A stretch of DNA of 64,000 nt. Origin: Caccoplasma_A sp045587545 (lineage in GTDB: Bacteria; Bacteroidota; Bacteroidia; Bacteroidales; G3-4614). Both the position numbers and the translations under genes were made by a program. Where the stretch lies: assembly GCA_045587545.1 (NCBI GenBank), contig JAZNCN010000028.1, positions 124,001-188,000 on the forward strand, given 5' to 3'. The notes under the pieces were generated by a model, which saw only the letters and a program-made list of their open reading frames with translations, did not search any database and was not told where the DNA came from. Positions 26,337 through 34,189 of the stretch are shown here, piece after piece (position 1 is the first letter of the stretch; every line of letters starts with the position of its first letter).

Positions 26337-27632
26337 ATGCAAAACAGACAACCTGCCATAAAAGATTTTGATAATCTCGAGTTTAAGATGCCCTATTTAA
26401 TAAATTCCGAGGCAGGTATTCCCATATATGTATATGAGGGTGAAAAAATAGAGGTTTGCAGAGTTGATGTAATATTCTTCTGCGGTTCGTATAACGAAGA
26501 TATAATACTTACAGCACAAACTACAGCTGAATTAATAACAGAGGCAACATTAAAGAAAAGCTCATCAGTTTTTACCGAGCTAATTGATTTTTATGGTGGG
26601 TGGATAACAAAATGTTGTGCCAAACACTTTACTACATTTACACTGTATGTCCCTGTAAGAACATATAAAAAACTTCTCCCCCTCTTCTTTGAAGCAATAT
26701 CATCTCCACGTTTCAGCAAGCGAGATTTAGAGAGATATAAACGCCAATTAATAGAGGGAATGAAGATAAACAAAAAAAAGGTTGATGTAATCTCATCAGA
26801 GATATTCCGCAAACAACTTTTTGGATCTCACCCTTATGGTGTTACGCCCCAACCCGATGATTGCAACGCACTTAACAACGAAATACTTAAAGCATTCCAT
26901 AACAAATGGTTTTATGCTTCAAACTGCAACGTGGTTATATCGGGAGCAGTAACAGAAGATATGGTAAATATGTTACAAAAAGAGCTGTTACGAATACCTC
27001 AAAAAGAGCATATTACACCCAATAAAATTGCTATTGACAATAACATCAGTGAAACACTCTTTGTAAAAGAGGTTGAAAATGCAATGCAAAGTTCTGTTAG
27101 GATTGGCGCAAGAGTTATTAATAACGATAATGCCGACCACTACAAACTACAAATTGTAAACACTGCATTAGGTGGATATTTTGGTAGCCGACTAAGTAAA
27201 AATATCAGAGAAGAGAAAGGTTATACATACGGTATATATTCGGGGATATTGGCTTTGCCTGATGCAGCACATTTTATGATTCTATCTCAAACAGGCATAA
27301 ATTTTACTAAACCATTAATAAAAGAGGCAGAAAAAGAGATTATAAGAATTAAAGAAGAGCCTATCCCCAATGACGAATTGACAAGCCTTAAAGGATATAT
27401 GCTCGGCAGTTATGCAAGAATGTTTGATACACGCTTCACCCTTGCCGATGCCTTTATATCGTTATTAACAAGTTACAAATCTCTGTCGGGCAAAGAGATT
27501 GACTTCAAAGATATATTCAATAAACGCATAAACGAGATAAAAAGCATTACAGCAGACACTATTCTTGAAACTGCACAAAAATACCTGCCTGATTACACCG
27601 ATATGATAACTGTTGTTGCAGGAAAGTTTTAG
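26337..27632 (+). CDS. M16 (insulinase) family protein lacking the zinc motif
   Basis: Protein of 431 residues with two M16-type halves. The N-terminal half has the position of the H-x-x-E-H motif occupied by TAELITEATLKKSS, so no catalytic zinc site is visible. The C-terminal half keeps the REEKGYTYGIYSGI segment typical of the non-catalytic M16 subunit. It is therefore probably the inactive partner of a two-chain M16B peptidase or a chaperone-like homologue; no active partner is in the window. No signal peptide is seen. It follows the Cytidylate_kin2 gene by 9 bp. The stop is directly followed by a GTTAGTT-type repeat. Confidence 0.75.
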   Translation: MQNRQPAIKDFDNLEFKMPYLINSEAGIPIYVYEGEKIEVCRVDVIFFCGSYNEDIILTAQTTAELITEATLKKSSSVFTELIDFYGGWITKCCAKHFTTFTLYVPVRTYKKLLPLFFEAISSPRFSKRDLERYKRQLIEGMKINKKKVDVISSEIFRKQLFGSHPYGVTPQPDDCNALNNEILKAFHNKWFYASNCNVVISGAVTEDMVNMLQKELLRIPQKEHITPNKIAIDNNISETLFVKEVENAMQSSVRIGARVINNDNADHYKLQIVNTALGGYFGSRLSKNIREEKGYTYGIYSGILALPDAAHFMILSQTGINFTKPLIKEAEKEIIRIKEEPIPNDELTSLKGYMLGSYARMFDTRFTLADAFISLLTSYKSLSGKEIDFKDIFNKRINEIKSITADTILETAQKYLPDYTDMITVVAGKF

Positions 27633-27650
27633 TAGTTGTTAGTTATCAGC

Positions 27651-27684
27651 CAAGTAGGGACACAGCATGCTGTGTCCCTACTTG
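27651..27684. repeat. 34-bp perfect palindrome (REP-like)
   Basis: Perfect dyad centred on GCATGC: the left arm carries GTAGGGACACAGCA and the right arm is its exact reverse complement. There is no T-run, so it is not a typical terminator. A degenerate copy is at 29139-29163. Confidence 0.8.
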
Positions 27685-27739
27685 CATGGTTACAGAATTT
27701 TGCACCTCAGCTTATATGATTATCAATATCTTAATGTAG

Positions 27740-27759
27740 GGACGTACCATGGTACGTCC
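27740..27759. repeat. 20-bp perfect palindrome (REP-like)
   Basis: GGACGTACCATGGTACGTCC, preceded by GTAG as in the 34-bp palindrome. It appears to belong to the same GTAGGGAC-headed family. Confidence 0.75.
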
Positions 27760-27873
27760 GAAAGAATAAAGAATAATAAATAGTTATTAGAGCCTTTATT
27801 GCTAATAACTAAGGTGCGTGGGTAGCACCATACAACTAAAAACTGACAACTTTTGACGCTCTTTTCAGTGGCA

Positions 27874-27906
27874 TTTTAAGGTAATTACAAAGAAATTACC
27901 TTAAAA
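27874..27906. repeat. 13-bp-stem hairpin
   Basis: TTTTAAGGTAATT and its exact reverse complement around loop ACAAAGA. It could serve as a terminator for the M16 transcript, though it lies 240 bp beyond the stop. Confidence 0.6.
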
Positions 27907-27968
27907 TATCCTAAGGGTAGTTTACAAACTTTGTCTGAAAGACTTTTGGCAAACCTGTTTGCCATTCA

Positions 27969-28118
27969 ATAGCCGTAGGTTTTCAAACCTACGGAAAGAG
28001 TAAGATAGAACAATCACCGTCTGTAAAGACGGGAAGGTTGAATTTTGTGGTTTCCCGTCCTTCAGACGGACAAAGAAGATGGATCCTTTTCCCGTAGGTT
28101 TGAAAACCTACGGCTATT
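27969..28118. mobile_element. REPIN/MITE-like compound inverted element
   Basis: Two hairpins of the type CCGTAGGTTT-nn-AAACCTACGG (27973-27994 and 28092-28113) lie in opposite orientation. The shared outer flank is AATAGCCGTAGG. Inside is a second inverted pair based on CCGTCTG...GACGGGAA (28017-28035 and 28052-28069). Nested inverted REP pairs of this size are the hallmark of REPINs, non-autonomous elements mobilised by RAYT transposases. No such transposase is in the window. Confidence 0.6.
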
Positions 28119-28200
28119 AAGTAGTTTCGCTTCGCTCAACCTGGTCTTATCAGACCATTTTTGAGAATCATTTACAGATGTAATATATTGTGTTATTTAC

Positions 28201-28246
28201 AAGCAAAAGGTTGTAACGCGTACTATTACGTTACAACCTCTTGCTT
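28201..28246. repeat. 18-bp-stem hairpin
   Basis: The left arm AAGCAAAAGGTTGTAACG pairs with CGTTACAACCTCTTGCTT (one mismatch) around a 10-nt loop. There is no clear T-run on either strand. Confidence 0.6.
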
Positions 28247-28301
28247 ATTATTGAGTGTTATTCTAAAAACTAAAAACCACCCCGAAGGGGCAACGAAGTT
28301 G

Positions 28302-28348
28302 AAAACTAACAACTAAAAACTAAATTTAGACGCTTGCGTTTAAATTTA
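28302..28348 (-). terminator. Hairpin at the stop of the lipoprotein gene, followed by a T-rich heptamer tract
   Basis: TAAATTTAGACGC-TT-GCGTTTAAATTTA (28321-28348, one mismatch) includes the TAA stop. On the minus strand it is followed by TTTAGTTTTTAGTTGTTAG. It could be a terminator, or a structure at the end of a variable region. Confidence 0.5.
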
Positions 28349-29047
28349 TGGGCAAACGGGGCGGACAGAGTGCCCGACGCAACGGTAGCTGTAGTTCCAG
28401 TCCACACCGCTCGAATTGAAGTACAAGTAGTAAGCGTAGCTGCTGCCACTCGCATCGAGCGAACTCGACCAGTAGGAGCCGTAACTGCCCGAACGGTTGA
28501 GATCGCTATCGTAGCGATAGCCCGCCGCAGGGAGAAATATACTGTTACCGTTCTTCTTACTTGTTACTTTATAACCGTTTACTCCATTTTGTTTGGTCCA
28601 AGTCCATGTACAGTTATTTGTATTTCTTAACTCATCTTGCTCGGCTTTTGTTGGCATACGCCAACTGCCTCCCCAATTTACATGAGCTGCATCGTCTGTG
28701 AGTTCAAGCACGGTCTTATTATCTACTGTGCCATATTCTGAATCTATACAGTATTTGGTCATTGTATTCCATGTGCCATTACAATATTTATAGGTACTCC
28801 AATCGTAAGTTGTTTTTGGTGTGGTTTCGCCCCATGCAAAGTAATCGCCATATTCTTCGGGAGAGGTTGCGCCTACATTGCATGTTGCCCATTTTACCGA
28901 TAAGCCGAGGTCTACGTACTCATGACCATTATATGGGTCATTATCAGGGTTCAATAGCATCTCTTCTTCGTCTTCACTATAACTTGTTATTATTGGTATA
29001 CTTAATAACATTGCAATTAGTACGGTTAGTAATTTTAAGTGTTTCAT
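28346..29047 (-). CDS. FISUMP/major-paralogous-domain lipoprotein with a GC-rich 3' cassette
   Basis: Secreted protein of 233 residues. The N-terminal signal ends at Ser-rich SIPITSYSEDEEE; a lipobox Cys is not evident. The body has HEYVDLGLSVKWATCNVGA, YFAWGET, WGGSWRMPTKAEQDEL and ends in HSVRPVCP, matching the Fibrobacter-type paralogous (C-type-lectin-like) domain found in many Bacteroidota surface proteins. The coding DNA for about the last 60 residues (28351-28530) is 59 % G+C while the adjoining 90 bp are 34 %, an abrupt mosaic boundary. Many codons in that part end in NNC (AAC TAC AGC TAC, TGC GTC), and a hairpin sits at the stop. It has its own promoter at 29170. The ligand is unknown. 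Confidence 0.75.
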   Translation of the reverse strand: MKHLKLLTVLIAMLLSIPIITSYSEDEEEMLLNPDNDPYNGHEYVDLGLSVKWATCNVGATSPEEYGDYFAWGETTPKTTYDWSTYKYCNGTWNTMTKYCIDSEYGTVDNKTVLELTDDAAHVNWGGSWRMPTKAEQDELRNTNNCTWTWTKQNGVNGYKVTSKKNGNSIFLPAAGYRYDSDLNRSGSYGSYWSSSLDASGSSYAYYLYFNSSGVDWNYSYRCVGHSVRPVCP

Positions 29048-29138
29048 ATTTTCTATTTTGGTTTTTGGTTAATAGTTTTTTCTTTGGGTCATTTAAGTCA
29101 TTAGGGTTGTTAGAGACATTAGGAATACTAAAGACTGC

Positions 29139-29163
29139 GGACTGAGCATGCTCTGTTCCTACT
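29139..29163. repeat. Degenerate copy of the GTAGGGAC palindrome
   Basis: The 25-bp segment differs from the core of the 27651-27684 palindrome at only a few positions and keeps the AGCATGCT centre and the CCTACT end. Confidence 0.55.
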
Positions 29164-29169
29164 TTAATG

Positions 29170-29177
29170 CAAAAATA
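29170..29177 (-). promoter_or_regulatory. -7 box for the FISUMP lipoprotein gene
   Basis: TATTTTTG on the minus strand, about 122 bp before the start codon. Confidence 0.45.
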
Positions 29178-29350
29178 TGCTAATTTTATTTAAGATACAA
29201 TAGCGGCAGCTACGGGGGGGGTAAATTACTGATTTACGCTACTTAAGTACTCTATTTTTTTTAAAAAGCTGTTAGTATTAGACTTATTAAGCCAATTGGT
29301 CTAATTAGTCGTATTGAAGAGAAACGAAGTTGCAACCAACAACTAACAAA

Positions 29351-29410
29351 TCTGCGAGTAAGCGAGGGCAAAATAAGTTTACTTAAACTTTGCCGAGCGT
29401 GAGCAGATTC
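29351..29410. repeat. Imperfect hairpin, CTCGGCA-AGTT-YAA repeat family
   Basis: Nested pairing CTGC/GCAG, GGCAAA/TTTGCC and AAGTTTA-CT-TAAACTT. On the minus strand it reads CTCGGCAAAGTTTAAGTAAA, similar in order and sequence to CTCGGCATAGTTCAAACTTG in the his leader (20410-20435). Confidence 0.5.
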
Positions 29411-29442
29411 AACGAACATATGTCCGTTAACTGACAACTAAC

Positions 29443-30615
29443 CTATTTTTTCATTAGTTTTTTTGATAGCCAACGGCGAACGGGCTCGTCGTATAATTTT
29501 AGTACGGCGTATGCCAATAGTATACTTGAGAGTACTACTATAAGGGGTATTAACCATGTTTGTTGTAATGAGTAGTACTCTTCTTTTATTAGCCACTTAT
29601 AGAATACGTACATTATGGGATAGTGTACTATATAGAGGGGATATGATATATCACCAAGGAATTTGTTTATTCTTCCTGTATAGTTATCGGTTGTGCCTCC
29701 GCATGCTCCCAACCACACTATAAATGGGAATATGAGTGCTATACATACTACTTCGTATAGTGCGTTGATGCTTATATTTTCGGGTTTATATGCAATGAAA
29801 GGCACAGCAAATATAACAATCAGCATTAGTGAGCATATCCAAAATGCTCCACCTATTTTGCGCGGTTTAAATGTACGTGCAAGCAACATTCCAACGGTAA
29901 ATGGGAATAACATTCGCAATAGTCCGCCCCAGAAGTTTACGGTATCAATTGTCCACCCCACTCCTACACAGTTGTATTGCGATATATCAAATACATAAAA
30001 CCAAGCGTGTAAAAGAGCCAACACCACTACTAATAATGCAAGCAGTTTTGTTGATAAACGACGAATAATGAGTGCATATAGTATGTTGCCTATATATTCA
30101 AAGAACAACGACCATGATGGTCCGTTAAGGGGAAACATCTCGCCGTTTCCTCGCACTTCGTACGATGCTCCGGGTACGGCAGGTATCATAAACATTGTCA
30201 ATAGCATTGCCAACATTACCCAACTTATGGGGGTTGTTTCGCCACTCCATGTTTTAAATCCTTCAAACGCAAAAGCGATTACTCCTATTATGGCTCCCAT
30301 TATAATCATTGGGTGCAAGCGTATTAAACGGCGTTTGAAGAATGCTCCTAATGTCATCTTTTGCCAACGGTCGTCGTAAGCATAGCTTATTACAAAACCT
30401 GATAGTATAAAGAAGAAATCTACGGCTATATGCCCATGATTGAGGATACGAATTATTCCGTCGCCTGCTCCGTTTACTCCTTCGGCAAAGGCAAAGCCTT
30501 CAAATATATGATATATCAATACTAATAAGGCTGCGACTCCGCGTAAGCCATCAAGTAGTTCGTAATGAGGTTTTGTATCGGCAAAGTTCTGTGATGCCAC
30601 TAATTTTGTTTGCAT
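29443..30615 (-). CDS. Acyltransferase family 3 (OafA/YrhL-like) membrane protein
   Basis: Polytopic membrane O-acyltransferase of 390 residues. Signatures of the family: the N-terminal ELLDGLRGVAALLVLIYH with the conserved Arg and His, the FFILSGFVISYAYDDRW block near 70, and about ten transmembrane helices ending in a short basic tail. Such enzymes acetylate or succinylate exported glycans, lipids or antibiotics; the substrate here is unknown. Its neighbours (a Crp-like regulator and an OPT transporter) do not define a pathway. The stop codon is followed by GTTAGTT-type sequence. It has its own promoter at 30641. Confidence 0.88.
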   Translation of the reverse strand: MQTKLVASQNFADTKPHYELLDGLRGVAALLVLIYHIFEGFAFAEGVNGAGDGIIRILNHGHIAVDFFFILSGFVISYAYDDRWQKMTLGAFFKRRLIRLHPMIIMGAIIGVIAFAFEGFKTWSGETTPISWVMLAMLLTMFMIPAVPGASYEVRGNGEMFPLNGPSWSLFFEYIGNILYALIIRRLSTKLLALLVVVLALLHAWFYVFDISQYNCVGVGWTIDTVNFWGGLLRMLFPFTVGMLLARTFKPRKIGGAFWICSLMLIVIFAVPFIAYKPENISINALYEVVCIALIFPFIVWLGACGGTTDNYTGRINKFLGDISYPLYIVHYPIMYVFYKWLIKEEYYSLQQTWLIPLIVVLSSILLAYAVLKLYDEPVRRWLSKKLMKK

Positions 30616-30640
30616 AGTTTTTTATTAATGATTTAAACTG

Positions 30641-30648
30641 CAAAATTA
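30641..30648 (-). promoter_or_regulatory. -7 box for the acyltransferase gene
   Basis: TAATTTTG on the minus strand, 26 bp before the start codon. Confidence 0.45.
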
Positions 30649-30685
30649 ATAGTGATATACGAGAATAAATTTGATATAGGTCAAA

Positions 30686-31249
30686 TTATTTTCTTCCGCG
30701 CAATCGGCTGAGTGTTGATAGGGTTATTCCCAAATATGAGGCTACATAAGTAAGGTTTGTGCGCTCTATTACATCGGGGAATTGTTTTATAAACGATTCG
30801 TATCGCTCTTTTGCAGGAAGAGTGAGCCTCTCTTTATGACTGCGATGCAGACGACGATATTCGTTTTGGTGTATTATTCGCGACCATATGCACAACTCCA
30901 TATTGGTATTCCATAGCTGCATTAGGTCTGTAAGCAATATGCGATATGCTTCACACTCTTCAAGAGTCTCAACATACTCCTCGCTTCGCTTACCGTAATA
31001 GAGTTCGTCCATACTGAATACTATTGAGCCTTCAAACGAGAATGATGTTGTTATCTCCTCTCCGTCAACTATCCAATATGAACGTGTCATTCCCTTCTCA
31101 ATGAAGTAGGCATAGTGGGTATATATGCCAGCTTCTACCAATTTATGTTTTTTAGGGAAATGGCATTTTACAACTTTTGCCTCCAACTCCGATATTGTTT
31201 TGTCGGAGAGGGGGCAAAGTTTTTTTATATTTTCTATTACTTTATTCAT
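30686..31249 (-). CDS. Crp/Fnr family transcriptional regulator
   Basis: Regulator of 187 residues with an N-terminal cyclic-nucleotide-binding-type beta barrel (about residues 15-125, with the KHKLVEAGIYTHYAYFIEKG strand pair) and a short C-terminal helix-turn-helix (NLTYVASYLGITLSTLSRLRGRK). The PBC-like GE(L/I)A-R-SAA motif for cAMP binding is absent, as in most Bacteroidota Crp-like proteins, so the effector is unknown. No FNR iron-sulphur cysteine cluster is seen. It is 15 bp downstream of the OPT transporter gene and probably shares its transcript. Confidence 0.85.
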   Translation of the reverse strand: MNKVIENIKKLCPLSDKTISELEAKVVKCHFPKKHKLVEAGIYTHYAYFIEKGMTRSYWIVDGEEITTSFSFEGSIVFSMDELYYGKRSEEYVETLEECEAYRILLTDLMQLWNTNMELCIWSRIIHQNEYRRLHRSHKERLTLPAKERYESFIKQFPDVIERTNLTYVASYLGITLSTLSRLRGRK

Positions 31250-31264
31250 TTATATTGATAGGGA

Positions 31265-33241
31265 TTATGCCTCCTCCTTTTTGGCACGCATACTATCCCA
31301 ACCTAAATATATTATCAAGGCTATATATACTACCAATCCTATTATTTGCGATAGTGTATCGCCTATGGGTGATGTATATTCAAATCCGCCAAACTTCATT
31401 GCTGCACTTACCACTCCCATTAATGCTCCACCGGCTATAAATCCTGATGCAAGTAGTGTTCCGCGCTCTTGACGTGCTTTGTTCAACTCTTTATCTTTGC
31501 TACGAGTGCTTACATACCAGCTTATCAAACCTCCTACTACAAGTGGAGTATTTAACTCCAATGGGATAAACATTCCTAATGCGAATGCTAATGCAGGTAC
31601 TTTCAAGAATGTAAGTATCAATGCTATTGCTGCTCCTATTCCGTAAAGCAACCAAGGGGCTCCTTGTCCCGACATCATTGGTTCAATAACCGCCTTCATA
31701 GCATTTGCTTGTGGTGCTACAAGACCATCTTCCCCTGTCCAGCCGTAAGTATCGTTTAATATCATTATTACTCCTCCAACTGTTATTGCCGATACGAGTG
31801 TTCCGAGGAACTTCCAACTCTCTTGTTTGCGCGGTGTTGAACCTAACCAATATCCTATTTTAAGATCGGTTACAAAACCTCCTGCTGTTGATAGGGCTGT
31901 ACATACAACTCCACCTATGATTAGGGCTGCCAACATTCCTTTTTCGCCTTCAAGACCTACAGCAACCAATATTACTGACGATATTACAAGGGTCATAAGT
32001 GTCATTCCCGATACGGGGTTTGTTCCTACAATTGCTATGGCATTTGCAGCTACTGTTGTAAATAGGAATGCTATTACAGATACCACAATAAATGCTATTA
32101 CCGCCTGCATTATGTTACTGATTATTCCGAAATAGAAGAATAGGAACATTGCCACAAGTGTTATAACTGCTGAGATTGCTATGAACTTCATAGACAAATC
32201 GCGGTCTGTTCTTTTAACGGCAACTGCAACTTCGGTTGATTTACCCTTCAACTCACGTCCTGCCAATGTTACGGCACTCTTAATAACGCTCCACGATTTG
32301 ATAATTCCTATCAATCCTGCCATTGCTATACCTCCGATACCAATGTATCGTGCATAGTTTGAGAATATCTCTTCGGGCGACATTGCTCCTATTGTTTTTA
32401 CTGCCTCTGTTACTCCCGTTGAGAGCATTGTATCAGAGAATATCAATCCCATTCCGGGTATTAAGATAAACCATACAAATATTGAGCCTGCACATATTAT
32501 TGTACAATATTTTAATCCTACTATGTAACCCAATCCGAGAACTGCTGCTCCTGTATTTATTTTAAATACGGTTTTGGCTTTCTCTGCTATTACATCTCCA
32601 AATGGTAATACGCGTGTTGTCAAAACCTCGCTCCACCAGCCAAAAGTTGATAGGATAAAGTCATATAATCCTCCTACCAATCCGGCAATGATAAGAGGCT
32701 TTGCCTGATTTCCCTTTTTCTCGCCCGAGATAAGTATCTGAGTTGTTGCTGTTGCCTCAGGGAAAGGGTATTTTCCGTGCATATCTGATACAAAATATTT
32801 ACGGAAAGGTATCAAAAACAATATTCCTAATATACCTCCTATAAGCGAACTCATAAATATTTGCATAAATGAGGCATCAAGGTTTAGCATATATAGTGCA
32901 GGTAAGGTAAATATTGCTCCTGCCACTACGTTACCCGAACATGCTCCTATTGATTGTATTATCACATTTTCGCCTAAAGCATTGTTACGTTTTGAGGCTT
33001 TTGATAATCCTACTGCTATTATGGCAATGGGTATTGCCGCTTCAAATACCTGACCTACTTTAAGTCCAAGATATGCCGCTGCCGCTGAAAAGAGTATTGC
33101 CATCAATATACCCCACATGACTGACCAAAGGTTTACTTCGGGATATTTTTTGTTGGGCGACATTACAGGGTTGTACTCCTCGCCCAGTTGTAGTTCTCTG
33201 AATGCATTTTCAGGAAGCGAATCTTTTAATTTTTCGTCCAT
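31265..33241 (-). CDS. OPT family oligopeptide transporter
   Basis: Inner-membrane secondary transporter of 658 residues with about 14-16 hydrophobic segments. OPT family features are seen in the N-terminal SAAAAYLGLKVGQVFEAAIPIA, the KYPFPEATATTQ segment near 165 and the NPVSGMTLMTLV loop near 410. Bacterial OPT proteins take up small peptides, and some carry metal chelates. The substrate is unknown. It is first in a likely two-gene unit with the Crp-like regulator. A candidate TAACTTCG -7 box lies at 33291-33298 on the minus strand. Confidence 0.9.
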   Translation of the reverse strand: MDEKLKDSLPENAFRELQLGEEYNPVMSPNKKYPEVNLWSVMWGILMAILFSAAAAYLGLKVGQVFEAAIPIAIIAVGLSKASKRNNALGENVIIQSIGACSGNVVAGAIFTLPALYMLNLDASFMQIFMSSLIGGILGILFLIPFRKYFVSDMHGKYPFPEATATTQILISGEKKGNQAKPLIIAGLVGGLYDFILSTFGWWSEVLTTRVLPFGDVIAEKAKTVFKINTGAAVLGLGYIVGLKYCTIICAGSIFVWFILIPGMGLIFSDTMLSTGVTEAVKTIGAMSPEEIFSNYARYIGIGGIAMAGLIGIIKSWSVIKSAVTLAGRELKGKSTEVAVAVKRTDRDLSMKFIAISAVITLVAMFLFFYFGIISNIMQAVIAFIVVSVIAFLFTTVAANAIAIVGTNPVSGMTLMTLVISSVILVAVGLEGEKGMLAALIIGGVVCTALSTAGGFVTDLKIGYWLGSTPRKQESWKFLGTLVSAITVGGVIMILNDTYGWTGEDGLVAPQANAMKAVIEPMMSGQGAPWLLYGIGAAIALILTFLKVPALAFALGMFIPLELNTPLVVGGLISWYVSTRSKDKELNKARQERGTLLASGFIAGGALMGVVSAAMKFGGFEYTSPIGDTLSQIIGLVVYIALIIYLGWDSMRAKKEEA

Positions 33242-33290
33242 TTTTCTTTACCTGTTTTATATTATTGTTATTTTTTCGTTAAAACTTTCG

Positions 33291-33298
33291 CGAAGTTA
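33291..33298 (-). promoter_or_regulatory. Possible -7 box for the OPT transporter
   Basis: TAACTTCG (one mismatch to TAnnTTTG) on the minus strand, 50 bp before the start codon. Confidence 0.35.
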
Positions 33299-33477
33299 CT
33301 ATAAGATAATCAATTTTCAAAAAATTATGTTGGATTGGGAATATTTTTAAAACAATTTTTATTTATCTTTACTGCATGTTTTGTAATTTGGGTAAGTAGT
33401 TTTTGTTTTATTAAAACATTAGCACACACAGATTATTTATTTGTAAGATTTTCAATAGTTTAAAGCAAACATAAGAT

Positions 33478-34146
33478 ATGAACTGTGATACTTTTAATTT
33501 TTTAGAGGAGTTGCGTGATAATAATAATCGCGAATGGTTTGCTGCAAACAAAGAGAGATTTGTAAGGATTAAAACCGATTTTGAAAACGACATAAGACTC
33601 CTTCTCTCAAAAATGAGCCTTTTTGACGATGAGTTAAAAGGTTTGCAGATGGAGCGTTGTGTTTACAGGATTTATAAGGATATGAGATTTTCACAAGATA
33701 AAACTCCTTACAAAACCAATTTTGGTTCATTTATGACAAAGTTCGGCAAAAAACTTGACAGAGCCGGATATTACCTCCATATTGAACCCGGCAAATCGAT
33801 GATTTGTGCAGGATTGTGGTTCCCCTCTCCTGCTCTGCTTAAAGCCGAGAGACGTGCCATCTATGATAATATTGAAGAGTTTATTGATATTATAAATGAG
33901 AAAAATTTTGTAGAGTGCTTTGGTGGGCTAAACTTTGAAAACTCTTTGAAGAAACTTCCGCTTGGTTTTGATAAGGATTTTGAATATCCCGAACTTCTTA
34001 AACTTAAAGATTTTGGGGTTGTAAAGTATCTGCCCGATAGCTTCTTTTTAGAGAAAGATTGGATTGATATTGTTTGCAAAGAGTTCAGTTACACCAAACC
34101 TCTTAACGATTTTTTTAACTTCTTAATTGACGAAAGAGATTTCTAA
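33478..34146 (+). CDS. DUF2461 domain-containing protein
   Basis: Protein of 222 residues without a signal peptide. The pattern LEELRDNNNREWFAANKERF at the N-terminus, VYRIYKDMRFSQDKTPYKTNFG near 62 and GYYLHIEPG near 98 identifies the DUF2461 (TIGR02453) family. The function is unknown. It precedes the RelA/SpoT homologue by 43 bp on the same strand; whether they are co-transcribed is unclear. Confidence 0.88.
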   Translation: MNCDTFNFLEELRDNNNREWFAANKERFVRIKTDFENDIRLLLSKMSLFDDELKGLQMERCVYRIYKDMRFSQDKTPYKTNFGSFMTKFGKKLDRAGYYLHIEPGKSMICAGLWFPSPALLKAERRAIYDNIEEFIDIINEKNFVECFGGLNFENSLKKLPLGFDKDFEYPELLKLKDFGVVKYLPDSFFLEKDWIDIVCKEFSYTKPLNDFFNFLIDERDF

Positions 34147-34189
34147 ATATTTACAGAATATATAAAACACGAATATAACACTATTATAT

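Larger units (their letters stand above)
27633..28345. other. 713-bp gene-free, repeat-rich region
   Basis: No convincing gene. It contains a heptamer array at 27633, a 34-bp perfect palindrome, a 20-bp palindrome, a 13-bp-stem hairpin, a compound inverted element at 27969-28118, a long hairpin at 28201-28246 and a hairpin at the end of the next gene. Confidence 0.8.
29048..29442. other. 395-bp intergenic region with promoter and repeats
   Basis: No gene seen. It holds the -7 box for the lipoprotein gene (29170), a degenerate REP palindrome (29139-29163), an 8-G run near 29213, a long imperfect hairpin with CTCGGCAAAGTTTAA (29351-29410) and heptamer words near 29338 and 29430. Confidence 0.7.

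Noticed and set aside
28334..28630. 98-residue plus-strand frame across the GC-rich cassette
   Set aside because: It is the antisense of the lipoprotein gene; its arginine/valine-rich composition is a by-product of the GC-rich DNA.
28346..29047. A full diversity-generating retroelement in the window
   Set aside because: No reverse transcriptase gene, template repeat or accessory gene was found, so only the target-like feature is reported as a finding.
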